Source of the DNA: Rheum nobile
Taxonomy: Eukaryota; Streptophyta; Magnoliopsida; Caryophyllales; Polygonaceae
Assembly (NCBI GenBank): GCA_027886185.1
Contig: WOAB01000056.1
Coordinates: 11,904,001-11,968,000 of the forward strand
Direction of reading: 5' to 3'
Length of the DNA stretch: 64,000 nucleotides
How positions within the stretch are numbered: position 1 is the first letter of the stretch; each line of letters opens with the position of its first letter. Below, in pieces: positions 48,805-60,370 of this stretch. Both the position numbers and the translations under genes were made by a program. Below the pieces are notes generated by a model. It did no database searches. It was not told where the DNA came from and worked only from the letters and a program-made list of their open reading frames with translations.

Positions 48805-48995
48805 GCGGGCGCGCTCCCGCTGATGGCCGCGACCGCGGCTTTTTGGCCGCGATCGCAGTTTGCTCTCGACATGTGCATTAATTCCCCGTAATTCGGCCGC
48901 GGGCGCGACCCTTCGTGCCGCGGTCGCGGCCTCTTCGCTATCGCCCAGTTCCTCGAATTTCTTGGCCGCGGTCTTCTACTCCCCGCGGTTTTGGT
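48805..48995 (-). repeat. CG palindrome array upstream of TATA in LTR F
   Basis: GGCCGCGACCGCGGCT (48825), GGCCGCGATCGCAG (48845), GGCCGCGGGCGCG (48895), GCCGCGGTCGCGGCC (48917) and GGCCGCGGTC (48964) occur in one cluster. It is the same motif as in LTR D, although the two LTRs are otherwise unrelated. The nearest edge is about 109 bp from the TATA-like box. Confidence 0.85.
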
Positions 48996-49190
48996 CGCGT
49001 CCCTTCACTTCTCCGCTTCTCACGTGGTTTTCTTCATGGATCTTGCTTGTCTCCTCGGTGGTCAACTCCTCTTCCTCTGGATGTCTCCAATAAGCTCCTC
49101 CAGACCACTAAAACCACATATCTCTGCTCCAACTCCATAATATCCAATTGTGCATAAAATCCCACCAAATGGCACCTCCAACCTAGTAAC

Positions 49191-51602
49191 TGTAACACCC
49201 CCAAATCTGAACCCATTTGGAAAGGTATTACCGCCAGTGACCCCAGTGTACCGGACCAGAGTCACCCAAGGCTAATACTGATTTAAATACAATAATGAAA
49301 TACAAGTGATACACCATGATCAAAGCATTCAAACCCGAGCATAATATTGTTCAACAAAACATAAATTACGGGATTACAACCCAATCCCGAATAGGCAAAA
49401 CGGTGTCTTAACCAAATACCACAAGACAATGTCTTAACCCAAAAGGTGTCGTTCTTAAACACGTTACAAAACAATGTCTTAACCCAAAAGGTGTCGTTCC
49501 TGTTAAAGATAACATTAAAACAATTGAAAACCATCGTTGACTCCATATTCCTTCTATTCTTCATAACTACCTTCTAACTGAAGTGCCGAATCGAACGGAT
49601 GACAACAGCCCATATGCAGAGAACAATGTACGTGGGTTAGTCTACGAAATAGACTAGCAAGGGAACAAAGCAGAAGGTTCGAAGCAGTTATGCTAGGTTT
49701 AAACTCGTCACTTCCCGAGTAAAAGCCGATAACAACAGTCAACCTTCACACTTCTACTGGAATGACAACAAGAGATATGAACAAGAGAAGACCCCAACCT
49801 GACCGGGTCTTATGGGAAGATATGACAAATCTGGAATGATACAGAATCATATAAACGATGATTTAAAAATTTGACTGAGATGCTTGAGTCCACAACCAAC
49901 CTCACCGCCTTACAGCGAATCCAGATTGGAAAGAAGACGTACTACATTCAAGTCAAGACGAGCTTTCCTAGCTGCACTATTACTTAGCTGCACTACTCGC
50001 CGATTGTTCATTAATTATTAACATGCGTCAAGTAGCACTTATCTGATTATGTTTCCAAAACACAGATCATGTTATAAGACTTTTACATGTGCACCCCACC
50101 GAATGGAACAGCACATCATAGCATACGTTTCGTCGAGAGTGACGCACACCGGAACGGGAAGAAATCCCAGAATAAAGACACCAGCTAAGTGTCCTGTCTC
50201 CACACTCTTGTGAAAAAGACCGGTCATGACCTTAAAATGATACCAGATGGAGATACACCACCCCGATACCCAAGTTATAAAGAAACGACCGGACGAAGTC
50301 TGAGTAACGTTCCTGCTACAATGCTAATCATACAGATACAGCACAACACAATATAGGATAAAATCCATATAAATGTTCGAAAGGCGTTCATCAATAATAG
50401 CGTTGTTCTAACAGATATACAACCTATTATATGATTTTCCAAAACAGTTTCTTAACAACCTTTTTCCAGACAAATACAGATATCGTCCCAAATTAATTAC
50501 TCAGATGAATAACTGATAACTAATGTAAATATGGAACGAGAATCAAGAGCGAACCACCACTTGCCTTAGTCCGCCGAAAAGTCCTAAAGACGACAACAAC
50601 GAGATTCCCGGGCTCGACACGCGTAAAGCTTCGCTAGCACAAACACCTTTGAGTCGACCCATAAAAGGAACCCTAAGTTAGATCCGACATAAACACAGTA
50701 CGAACCTAAAAACATCGAAAGAAAACGAAAGGAAAGACGCCACGACGACAACCGACCAAGCCGAAGCCACTAAGGCATTCTGGACACTGGCGGCGGTCGC
50801 CGTTCTTGGCGGCGGGCGCCGTGAAGAACACGGCGGTTGCCGTGACGAATGCAGCCGACTGAAACGATGAGAAATCTCACCCAAAATGCGAGCGGTTCGG
50901 CCTCCTTCGCCTTGCTTTGGCTTCTAACCTCCAAGGCTAACCAAAAGCTTCACCACGGCACTCAGGAAACACACCAAAACGACACCGGCGAGACCTCCAA
51001 ACTCCGGCGAAAACCAACTCCGACGAGAGGGGATTTTGGCAGCGATTCGGGGTTGGAATGGGCTTCAAAACCCTCCCCAAGCACCTCTATTTATAGCCAA
51101 TGCCAAGGAGAACCCCGGGAACACCATCATCACCCCCCTACGGCGCTACAGAGGCTAGCTCGGCTCGCCTCGAAACGCACCGGCGAGCAACTGGCAAAGA
51201 CCGTTGGACAATTACGGCGGGCGCCGTAATTTGCCTGCGGCGGGCACGCGGCGGTCGTCGTCGCTAGGCCTGGCGCGCCCAAGCTAGGAGCTGACGGGCT
51301 GACATTTCGGGCCCAACAACGGCGGTCGCCATTTCTGAACGGCGGTCGCCGTTTCCCCTTTTTCCCGTCTGTTTCAGCTTTGAACGAGCAGGGCTTAACC
51401 CGGGATAAAAACATCGAATGCGAACGAACATAAACATTCAAAGCACGTCGTCTGTATTATATTTCACTAAGAAAATTATTACAGATACAGAGCACATTAC
51501 AGAATGTCTCAAGCTATCCAAATTAAATCCGACGTACTGAACGGGCACTCGGGAAAATTCAAAAATTCCCAAAATAACCTTACAAAAATACGGGGTATCA
51601 CA
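49191..51602 (-). repeat. 3' LTR of element B
   Basis: The plus-strand ends are TGTAACACCCCCAAA and GGTATCACA. The TATA box CTATAAATA is at 51088-51096 (minus). CG palindromes ACGGCGGTCGCCGT and variants lie upstream at 51214-51352 (nearest edge 117 bp from TATA) and downstream at 50790-50843. Confidence 0.92.
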
Positions 51603-51643
51603 TCTCCCCCCCCCCCCCTTAAAAGAAGTTTCGACCCCGAAAC

Positions 51644-54600
51644 TTAGGCAAAAAATAACTCGGGAAAACGCCTGAGCATATCTGACTCGGTTTCCCACGT
51701 CTCCCAAGTAACTTCTTCAGTCCCTGACTTGGACCACAGCACTCGAACCAACGGCACGATCTTGTTGCACAAACGCTTCTCCCGACGCTCTAGAATGCGT
51801 ACGGGTAACTCTTCATAAGTACCATTAGCTTGGATCTCGATGTCCTCATAGCTAAGCACATGAGACTCATCTAGCACATACTTTCTGAGCAGAGACACGT
51901 GGAACACGTTATACATTGGGTGAGCCGATGGCGGCAGCGCTAAGCGGTACGCTAAGGTCCCAACCCTATCCAGAATCTCGAACGGTCCCACGTAGCGAGG
52001 GTTAAGCTTCCCACGCTTACCAAACCTGAAAACTCCTTTGGAAGGCGACACCTTGACGAAAACCTTGTCTCCTACCTCGAACTCGACATTCCTATGCTTC
52101 TTATCTGTGTATGACTTATGTCGACTCTGTGCAGTCAACATCCTCTGCCTGATCAAAGCAATATCTGCAGTTGTCCTCTCGACCTACTCTGGTCCAAGCA
52201 GGATCTTGTCGGCGTTATCGTCCCAACAAATCGGAGATCTGCATCTTCGACCATACAACGCTTCAAACGGAGCCATCTTGATCATAGCATGCCAGCTATT
52301 GTTGTATATGAACTCAATCAGACTCAAGCTGTCCTCCCAGCTAGTCGGACGATCGAGTGCACAAGCCCTGAGCATATCCTCTAGAGTCTGGATGGTTCTT
52401 TCAGACTGGCCATCTGTTTGAGGGTGAAAAGTTGTACTGAACCTTAACTCGGTCCCCATGGCCTTATGAAGCTCCTTCCAGAACCTTGACATAAAATGGC
52501 CATCCCGATCCGATACAATGGTTCTAGGAATACCATGCAAATGGACAATCTCCTTCTGGTAGACCTCTGCTAGCTTCTGGACTTCCCACGTGGTCTTAAT
52601 GGCTATGAAATGAGCGCTCTTCGTAAGCCGATCCACGATCACCCAGATAGCATCTTTCTGACCTCGAGTCTTGGGTAGCCCTGTGACGAAATCCATGGCA
52701 ATTCCTTCCCACTTCCACTCGGGCACCGGGAGAGGTAGCAACTCACCACCTGGCCTGCGATACTCAATCTTGACCTTCTGACAAGTCAAGCACCTAGACA
52801 CGAAGTCCGCTACATCCCACTTCATGTTTGGCCACCAAAACTTTTTCCTCAGATCCTTGTACATCTTGCTGAAGCCTGGATGCACGAATAGGCTGAAGAA
52901 TGAGCTTCCTTCATCACCAACTAACGAAGACCTTTCGTGTCTGGCAAACAGATTATGTCCTGAAACCACAGTGATCCATCATCTTGAACAACAAAACTGG
53001 GAGCTTTCCCATCCATCACCTCGCTGCTTAACTTCACCAAGATGACGTCATCGACCTGTCTTTCCTTGACCTGATCCAGCAGCGTAGCCTGAATTTCCAA
53101 CATACTCAAGTAGCATCTACGCTGGTCATACAAAACTTCCACGTCGCATGACTCTCGGTTCAGTCTGCCTTGAGCAGCAAGTAGAGCAGCTACTGTCCCA
53201 TGCGAAGTCTTTCGGCTTAGTGCATCAGCTACCACATTAGCCTTACCCGGATGGTACAGTAACTCGATATCGTAGTCCTTCAGCAACTCTAGCCAACGGC
53301 GTTGTCTCATATTAAGCTCCTTCTGGGTAAATATAAACTTGAGACTCTTATGATCGGTGAAGACTTGGCATCTGGTGCCATATAGGTAATGTCTCCAAAT
53401 CTTCAACACGAACACCACCGCTGCTAACTCCAGATCATGGGTCGGGTAGTTTTCTTCATAAGTCTTGAGTTGTCTAGATGCATAAGCAATGACTCTGCCC
53501 CTTTGCATCAGTACACAACCTAGACCACTCTTTGAAGCATCACTGTAGACCACATAATCATCATTCCCTTCTAGAAGTGCTAAAACTGGTGCCGAGGTCA
53601 GCCGACGCTTCAACTCTTGGAAACTGGCCTCGCACTTGCCACTCTAGACAAACTTCTTGTGGACCTTGCGGAGCAGATGGGTCATAGGTAGGGCAATCTT
53701 AGAAAACCCCTCTACGAACCGTCTATAATATCCAGCAAGTCCAAGAAAGCTGTGCACCTCCTTGACGCTATGCGGTTGCTTCCAGCTCGCCACTGCTTCA
53801 ATCTTTTGGGGGTCAACCATAACCCCATTTTTATTGATCACATGCCCTAAGAAAGCCACCTCCTTGATCCAGAAATCACACTTGGACAACTTGGCATAAA
53901 GCTGATGCTGTCTGAGGACTGACAAAACAATCCCCAGATGTTCCTCGTGTGTCTCTTCGTTTGGCGAGTAAATCAGAATATCGTCGATGAAAACCACCAC
54001 GAACTTGTCCAAATATTGGTGAAAACATCGGTTCATCAAATCCATGAAGACTGCGGGGGCATTCGTGAGCCCAAAAGGCATCACTACGAACTCGTAATGA
54101 CCATAACGGGTCCTGAACGCAGTCCTAGGAATGTCCTACTCACGAATCCTAAGCTGATGATAACCAGACCTCAGGTCGATCTTGGAGAAAACCTTCGCTC
54201 CCTGCAACTGATCTAGCAGATCGTCGATCCTTGGTAACGGGTACTTGTTCTTAATCGTCACCTTGTTCAACTCTCGGTAGTCGATACAAAGTCGGAACGA
54301 TCCGTCCTTCTTTTTGACAAACAGCATCGGAGCACCCCACGGCGATGCACTCGGCCTGATATAACCTTTGTCAAGTAGATCTTCCAGCTGATTCTTCAAC
54401 TCTTGCATCTCTGCGGGAGCCATCCGATACGGAGCCTTAGAAATTGGCGCACTACCAGGCTCGAGATCAATGTCAAACTCTACGTCACGTTGGGGAGGTA
54501 ATCCTGGAATCTCCTCCGGAAAAACATCCGCGAACTCTCGAACCACCAAAATATCAAGAATTGCGGGTCCATCTCCTGCGGGCGTCTCCAAGTAACAAAG

Positions 54601-55467
54601 GTATCCGACACATCCTTGTCGTAGTAGCCTAAACGCAGCCATCGCATTGATAAGCTTGCCGTTGTCAGCGTCATTCTGACCCTTGAACTTGCACACGAAC
54701 CGGCCCTTAGATGACACCGTCACTGTTCTTGAATCGAAGTCGATCACCGCCTTGTGACGCGTTAGCCAATCCATACCCAGAATGATATCGTACGGAGCCA
54801 TGGTGATACAAATCAAATCCGCCTCAAACTCCTTGCCTTGAATGGTAATAGGGAACTCAGACAAGCGCTTAGTCCCCACCAATCGTTCTCCATTAGGAAG
54901 ATTAACAACAAAAGGCTCACAAGTCTCATTGCAAACTAAGCCTAACTTGCTAACACAGCTATCCGAGATAAAAGAATGCGTAGCACCAGAATCAAACAGA
55001 ATGCACACTGAAGCAGAATGAAGGTATAGAGTACCTTGGGCAATCGGAGCATTAGGTCCATCAGCCTCGCGCATCTCGTACAAGCGCTGACCCTGACCTC
55101 CTGAAGTAGCCGGGGCTTTCCCCCTGTTCTGAGCGGTAGTCTGCACTGATGGGCTCGGGGCCTCAGCTGGCTTGAACCTGGGCCGATTACTCTGGTTGAC
55201 CGACCCCTGCTGTGACTCAGCTCCCTTCTGCTTTCCTTGCTTGCAGAATCGCTGCAGATGCCCATCACGACCACAACTGAAGCAAGACTTCTTCTCTTTC
55301 TGGCACTCGTTGCTCTTGTGGCCAGCAACGCCACAGTTATAGCACTGAACAGCACTTCTGGTCTGCCCTGACCGCTGAGTAGAACCGCCCTGCGACATCT
55401 CCGTCTTAGCTCTGCCAGACTTGGCAAAGTTAGACGGCGGCACGGGACGCTTGAAACCACCATTCCC
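51644..55467 (-). pseudogene. Zinc knuckles, protease, RT, RNase H, integrase and chromodomain of element B
   Basis: In order: two knuckles (CYNCGVAGHKSNEC and CFSCGRDGHLQRFC), protease ILFDSGATHSFI, the RT leader FPEEIPGLPP and RT with VVVFIDDILIYS (53991 down). RNase H shows VVYSDASKSGLG. Integrase shows CLTCQKVK, the Asp of AMDFVTGLP and of SDRDGHFMS, and FKALYGRR-like FEALYGRRCRSP. A chromodomain (about 51650-51820) ends the protein. Stops lie at 54136, 53644 and 52184 (lowest base of each), with a frameshift near 52920-52969. Chromodomains guide integration to modified histones. This copy cannot encode the full polyprotein. Confidence 0.92.
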
Positions 55468-56361
55468 CTAGTTCTGCATAGCCTTCAGGCTGCTACGCTT
55501 ATTCTTTGACTCTTTCAGAGTCACCTCCAGCTTATAGGCACAATCCACATACTGCTCCAAGGTAGAACAGGAGTGGTGCACCATCAGCGGCTTGATGTCT
55601 GGACTCATCCACTCATGGAAATACCAGATTTTTTGTGCCTCGCTGGATATCTCGGCCGGAGCATACTGCAGAAGATGGTTGAACTTAGCTGCTAACTCGG
55701 TCACCTTCAGACCATCTGTCTTTGGGTACAAAAACTCTTTGTGCTTCTCCTCTCTCATAGCACGAGAGAAAAAGCGATCAGTCATCTTAGTCTTGAACAG
55801 CGACCAAGTCAACAACGGGCTCTCAGCCAAACCTGTGCTCTCCCACCACTCGCTAGCCTCCTCCTTCAGCTGAAGAGAAGCGATATGGACCTTCTCGGGC
55901 TCAGTACACTCCACGTTCCGAAACAACCTCTCCATATGGGAGAACCAATGAGTCACTGCTACTGGCTCTCCTTTCCCGTTATAGCAATCGGGCCTCATAG
56001 ATGTGATGGTCTTAAGAGCTCGACCATAGCTGTCTCTTGCCCTGAAGGCATCCTCTTGAACTACAGGGTTTCTGGGCTCCACAACATCAGGAACCGGCGG
56101 GTGAATAGGTACTTCTTGTGCTTGAGGTGCATTCGGACGCAGAACATCCGTGATAGCCTGCATCACAATCCCTCGGATCGCCTCTACTGCTGCAGCATCA
56201 AACAGCACCGGCGCTTGGGTCTGATCCTGACCTTCACGCATCTCCTGATTGCGAGACTCTGACTCGTGCTCATCCTGAACACCTCTTCCTGTTGGCCTGG
56301 GATTCTGGCTATTCCCAGCACCGACTCTAGCTGAGTTCCTCGTGTTTCTTGGGTTCACCAT
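55468..56361 (-). pseudogene. gag (capsid) of element B
   Basis: It starts MVNPRNTRNSARVGAG at 56361. The capsid domain has PVAVTHWFSHMERLFR and EEASEWWESTG, and the Lys-rich end KESKNKRSSLKAMQN is followed by a TAG at 55468-55470. The same frame continues as the zinc knuckle part of gag-pol, so the stop is internal to the original polyprotein. Confidence 0.88.
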
Positions 56362-56648
56362 CTGTTTACCGATCCAATTCCAAGCATTCTATACATTAAT
56401 ATTATGCAATATAATCATGCAATATACTAACGTAAACAAATTACTCAGAATAGATCAACTTGGCATTTTATAGATGAACCTTCGAACTTTTACACAAGCA
56501 ACACATGAGTCAAGTTTTCGAGCGACAAAACAAAAGGCTCGGAAATCAAGAACATCCGCAGAACAAAAGCCATAACACTGGAACAAAACACAAACACAAC
56601 GGAAACACTAGCAAAGGAAACTACTACACTAGGCAACGCCGAACCACA

Positions 56649-57734
56649 CTAAGGCGCTCCAAAACGTCTTCTGTAAGACCGGCTATCCATGCAAGGCCTC
56701 TTTGGACTTAGCTCACCATCACACTCTGGTGACAGGCTTCGCACTCTGCTTGGTCCTGGGTCACATGGCTCTGGTGACTTGGATCCAATCTCAGCTCCGA
56801 AAAAGAAAGGATCGTTCATAAGAGGTCCTCCAATTCCAGCCCTTCTCTGAGCGATAGCAACAGCCTGGGCCATCTGCTGCTGCTCTTCCATCTGAGCGAT
56901 CATCTCACACTGGCAGGGAATCCTAATCCATCTAGCCCCTGGCGCCTTACTCCTCCAACGAGGCGGACAACGCGGGCATGCCTCTTGGATCAAAGCCGGC
57001 TCTCTCCTCCTGATACCATGCTCGGCGTACAGGATCTCCCAATCGGCTTCTGTCATGAGAGGATACGCTGGAAGTGGTGCCGACCTTGGCGCACGAACAA
57101 ACTCTGAATCTGACTCGAGATACTGCCCATCATGGTCCATCTCGGGGTCCTTATCAGAAATAATCACGATCGGATCCTCCTCAGGATCACTCTCGGGACT
57201 ATACTCAATCTGGTCCTCAATCTCCGGATCGATCTCGGGGTCATAATCCTCATCCACAGGGTCAACCTCAATCAAATCCTCATCAGCAACCGGATCAACC
57301 TCGAGCATATCCTCGTCCGCGACAGGATCTATCTCGAGCATCTCTTCCTCCTCTTCCTCAAACTCGTCCTCCTCTGGGATCGGTCCAAGCGAGAAGTCGT
57401 CATTGTAGTACCCCTGCTCGTACCTCGACAATTCCTCATTCTGCTCTTCTTTCTGCTCCTCTTCCTGTACTTCCTCCACTCCTGGCGGCGGCACAGGTGT
57501 AGGTTCAGGGACCATAGCATCCCTAGCTACAAGGACAACCGACTCGGCAAGAACGTGCTTGACGTCCTCGGGCGGGCTACTCGGGCCTCCGACCTCGAAA
57601 CATCGCTGGGGCAACGGAAAACCTAGCATCGGCTGGTCCGTCTTGGCGTCTTCCGACCCCCTACCAACAGAAAAGCAAACTCCTATCCTACAGAACAATA
57701 AGGAATGAATTAGTCTTTCTAGACATAAAAGCAA
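56649..57734 (-). CDS. Extra acidic protein upstream of gag in element B
   Basis: An intact frame of 361 codons lies between the primer site and gag, on the same strand as gag. The first 35 codons are hydrophobic and may not be used. A second Met (57629) opens MLGFPLPQRCFEVGG, and a TTCTGTAG acceptor-like site lies just upstream of it. The middle is strongly acidic, with repeats of the type EIDPVADEDMLEVDPVADED. The C-terminal part has CPRCPPRW, later PCQCEM (a possible zinc ribbon), a Gln/Ala-rich helix and a Ser/Pro/Arg end. I do not recognise the family. Extra frames before gag are known from Ogre/Tat elements, so it may be an accessory protein. It has no stop, whereas gag-pol has four. 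Confidence 0.6.
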   Translation of the reverse strand: MLLCLERLIHSLLFCRIGVCFSVGRGSEDAKTDQPMLGFPLPQRCFEVGGPSSPPEDVKHVLAESVVLVARDAMVPEPTPVPPPGVEEVQEEEQKEEQNEELSRYEQGYYNDDFSLGPIPEEDEFEEEEEEMLEIDPVADEDMLEVDPVADEDLIEVDPVDEDYDPEIDPEIEDQIEYSPESDPEEDPIVIISDKDPEMDHDGQYLESDSEFVRAPRSAPLPAYPLMTEADWEILYAEHGIRRREPALIQEACPRCPPRWRSKAPGARWIRIPCQCEMIAQMEEQQQMAQAVAIAQRRAGIGGPLMNDPFFFGAEIGSKSPEPCDPGPSRVRSLSPECDGELSPKRPCMDSRSYRRRFGAP

Positions 57735-57882
57735 GCTTACTACATCAGACTATCTAGAAGACACGACTATGAACGGTGTTTTAAATTCCTTCCTATATAT
57801 AAAAAAATTGAGTCTTTTCAAAGCATTTTCAAAAACGGAAAATGGTTTACATAAAATTTCCAAACCCGTTTTAAAAACTTTA

Positions 57883-57895
57883 GGCTCTGATACCA
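57883..57895 (-). promoter_or_regulatory. Primer binding site of element B (tRNA-iMet)
   Basis: The minus strand reads TGGTATCAGAGCC four bases from the 5' LTR. The opposite signal, a purine tract read as a C run on the plus strand, lies at 51603-51618 beside the 3' LTR. Confidence 0.93.
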
Positions 57896-57899
57896 CAAC

Positions 57900-60329
57900 T
57901 GTAACACCCCCAAATCTGAACCCATTTGGAAAGGTATTACCGCCAGTGACCCCAGTGTACCGGACTAGAGTCACCCAAGGCTAATACCGATTTAAATACA
58001 ATAATGAAATACAAGTGATACACCATGATCAAAGCATTCAAACCCGAGCATAATATTGTTCAATAAAACATAAATTACGGGATTACAACCCAATCCCGAA
58101 TAGGCAAAACGGTTTCTTAACCAAATACCACGGAAGTCTTTAAATAGAATACAGAGTATAGCGGAAGTCTTTCTTAAACACGTTACAAAACAATGTCTTA
58201 ACCCAAAAGGTGTCGTTCTTGTTAAAGATAACATTAAAACAATTGAAAACCACCGTTGACTCCATAGTCCTTCTATTCTTCATAACTACCTTCTAACTGA
58301 AGTGCCGAATCGAACGGATGACAACAACCCACATGCAGAGAACAATGTACGTGGGTTAGTCTACGAAATAGACTAGCAAGGGAACAAAGTAGAAGGTTCG
58401 AAGCAGTTATGCTAGGTTTAAACTCGTCGCTTCCCGAGTAAAAGCCGGTAACGACAGTCAACCTTCACACTTCTACTGGAATGACAACAAGAGATATGAA
58501 CAAGAGAAGACCCCAACCTGATCGGGTCTTATGGGAAGATATGACAAATCTGGAATGATACAGAATCATATAAATGATGATTTAAAAATCTGACTGAGAT
58601 GCTTCAGTCCATAACCAACCTCACCGCCTTACAACGAATCCAGATTGGAAAGAAGACGTACTACATTCAAGTCAAGACGAGCTTTCCTAGTTGCACTATT
58701 ACTTAGCTACACTACTCGCCGATTGTTCATTAATTATTAACGTGCGTCAAGTAGCAATTATCTGATTATGTTTCCAAAACACAGATCATGTTATAAGACT
58801 TTTACATGTGCACCCCACCGAATGGAACGGCACATCATAGCATACGTTTCATCGAGAGTGACGCACACCGGAACGGGAAGAAATCCCAGAATAAAGACAC
58901 CAGCTAAGTGTCATGTCTCCACACTCTTGTGAAAGAGACCGGTTATGACCTTAAAATGATACTAGATGGAGATACACCACCCCGATACCCAAGTTATAAA
59001 GAAATGACCGGACGAAGTCCAAGTAACGTTCCTGCTACAATGCTAATCATACAGATACAGCACAACACAGTATAGGATAAAATCCACATAAATGCCCGAA
59101 AGGCGATCATCAATAATAGCGTTGTTCTAACAGATATACAACCTATTATATGATTTTCCAAAACAGTTTCTTAAAAACCTTTTTCCAGACAAACATAGAT
59201 ATCATCCCAAATTAATTACTCAGATGAATAACTGATAACTAATGTAAATATGGAACGAGAATCAAGAGCGAACCACCACTTGCCTTAGTCCGCCGAAAAG
59301 TCCTAAAGACGACAACAACGAGATTCCCGGGCTCGACACGCGTAAAGCTTCGCTAGCACAAACACCTTTGAGTCGACCCATAAAAGGAACCCTAAGTTAG
59401 ATCCCACATAAACACAGTACGAACCTAAAAACATCGAAAGAAAACGAAAGGAAAGACGCCACGACGACAACCGACCAAGCCGAAGCCACTAAGGCATTCT
59501 GGACACTGGCGTCGGTCGCCGTTCTTGGCGGCGGTCACCGCACTCATCACGGCGGGCGTCGTGAAGAACACGGCGGTCGCCGTGACGAACACAGCCGACT
59601 GAAACGACGAGAAATCTCACCCAAAATGCGAGCGGTTCGGCCTCCTTCGCCTTGCTTTGGCTTCTAACCTCCAAGGCTAACCAAAAGTTTCACCACGGCA
59701 CTCAGGAAACACACCAAAACGACACCGGCGAGACCTCCAAACTCTGGCGAAAACCAACTCCGACGAGAGGGGATTTTGGCAGCAATTCGGGGTTGGAATG
59801 GGCTTCAAAACCCTCCCCAAGCACCTCTATTTATAGCCAAAGCCAAGGAGAACCCCGGGAACACCATCATCACCCCCCTACGGCGCTTCAGAGGCTAGCT
59901 CGGCTCACCTCGAAACGCGCCGGCGAGCAACTGGCAAAGACCGCTGGACAATTACGGCGGGCGCCGTAATTTGCCTGCGGCGGTCGCCGTAATCGCGGCG
60001 GTCGTCGTCGCTAGGCCTGGCGCGCCCAAGCTAGGAGCTGACGGGCTGACATTTCGGGGCCAAAAACGGCGGTCGCCGTTTCCCCTTTTTCCCGCCCGTT
60101 TCAGCTTTGAACGAGCAGGGCTTAACCCGGGATAAAAACATCAAACACGAACGAACATAAACATTCAAAGCACGTCGTCTGTATTATATTTCACTGAGAA
60201 AATTATTACAGATACAGAGCACATTACAGAATGTCTCAAGCTATCCAAATTAAATCCGACGTACTGAACGGGCACTCGGGAAAATTCCAAAATTCCCAAA
60301 ATAACCTTACAAAAATACGGGGTATCACA
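57900..60329 (-). repeat. 5' LTR of element B
   Basis: This is a slightly longer copy. The TATA box is at 59828-59836 (minus). CG palindromes lie upstream (59954-60079) and downstream (59509-59583). Several palindrome copies differ between the two LTRs while keeping the core, for example an extra full copy at about 59977. Confidence 0.92.
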
Positions 60330-60370
60330 GTAACAATCCTTAGATACGCACTACAAAATAGCACTTATCA

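Larger units (their letters stand above)
49191..60329 (-). mobile_element. Tekay-type chromovirus B, full length, decayed
   Basis: The LTRs are 49191-51602 (2,412 bp) and 57900-60329 (2,430 bp). The target duplication GTAAC is perfect (49186-49190 and 60330-60334). On the minus strand the order is LTR, tRNA-Met primer site, an extra acidic frame, gag, protease, RT, RNase H, integrase with chromodomain, purine tract, LTR. The chromodomain and CX2CX4HX4C knuckles fit Tekay/Del chromoviruses. The gag-pol frame has four stops and one frameshift. Confidence 0.93.
47836..60370 (-). mobile_element. Solo LTR F, split by element B
   Basis: The left part is 47836-49190 and the right part 60335-60370, together about 1,391 bp, close to LTR G. 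The plus-strand ends are TGACAACAGG...TTATCA, and similarity to G shows the sense is minus. The target duplication is GTGCC (47831-47835 and 60371-60375). A TATA-like CTATATGA is at 48688-48695 (minus). Element A's protease frame is restored when F and B are removed. Confidence 0.88.

Noticed and set aside
48860..49157. Pro/Arg-rich frames in solo LTR F
   Set aside because: They overlap the CG palindrome array and are not conserved in solo LTR G.
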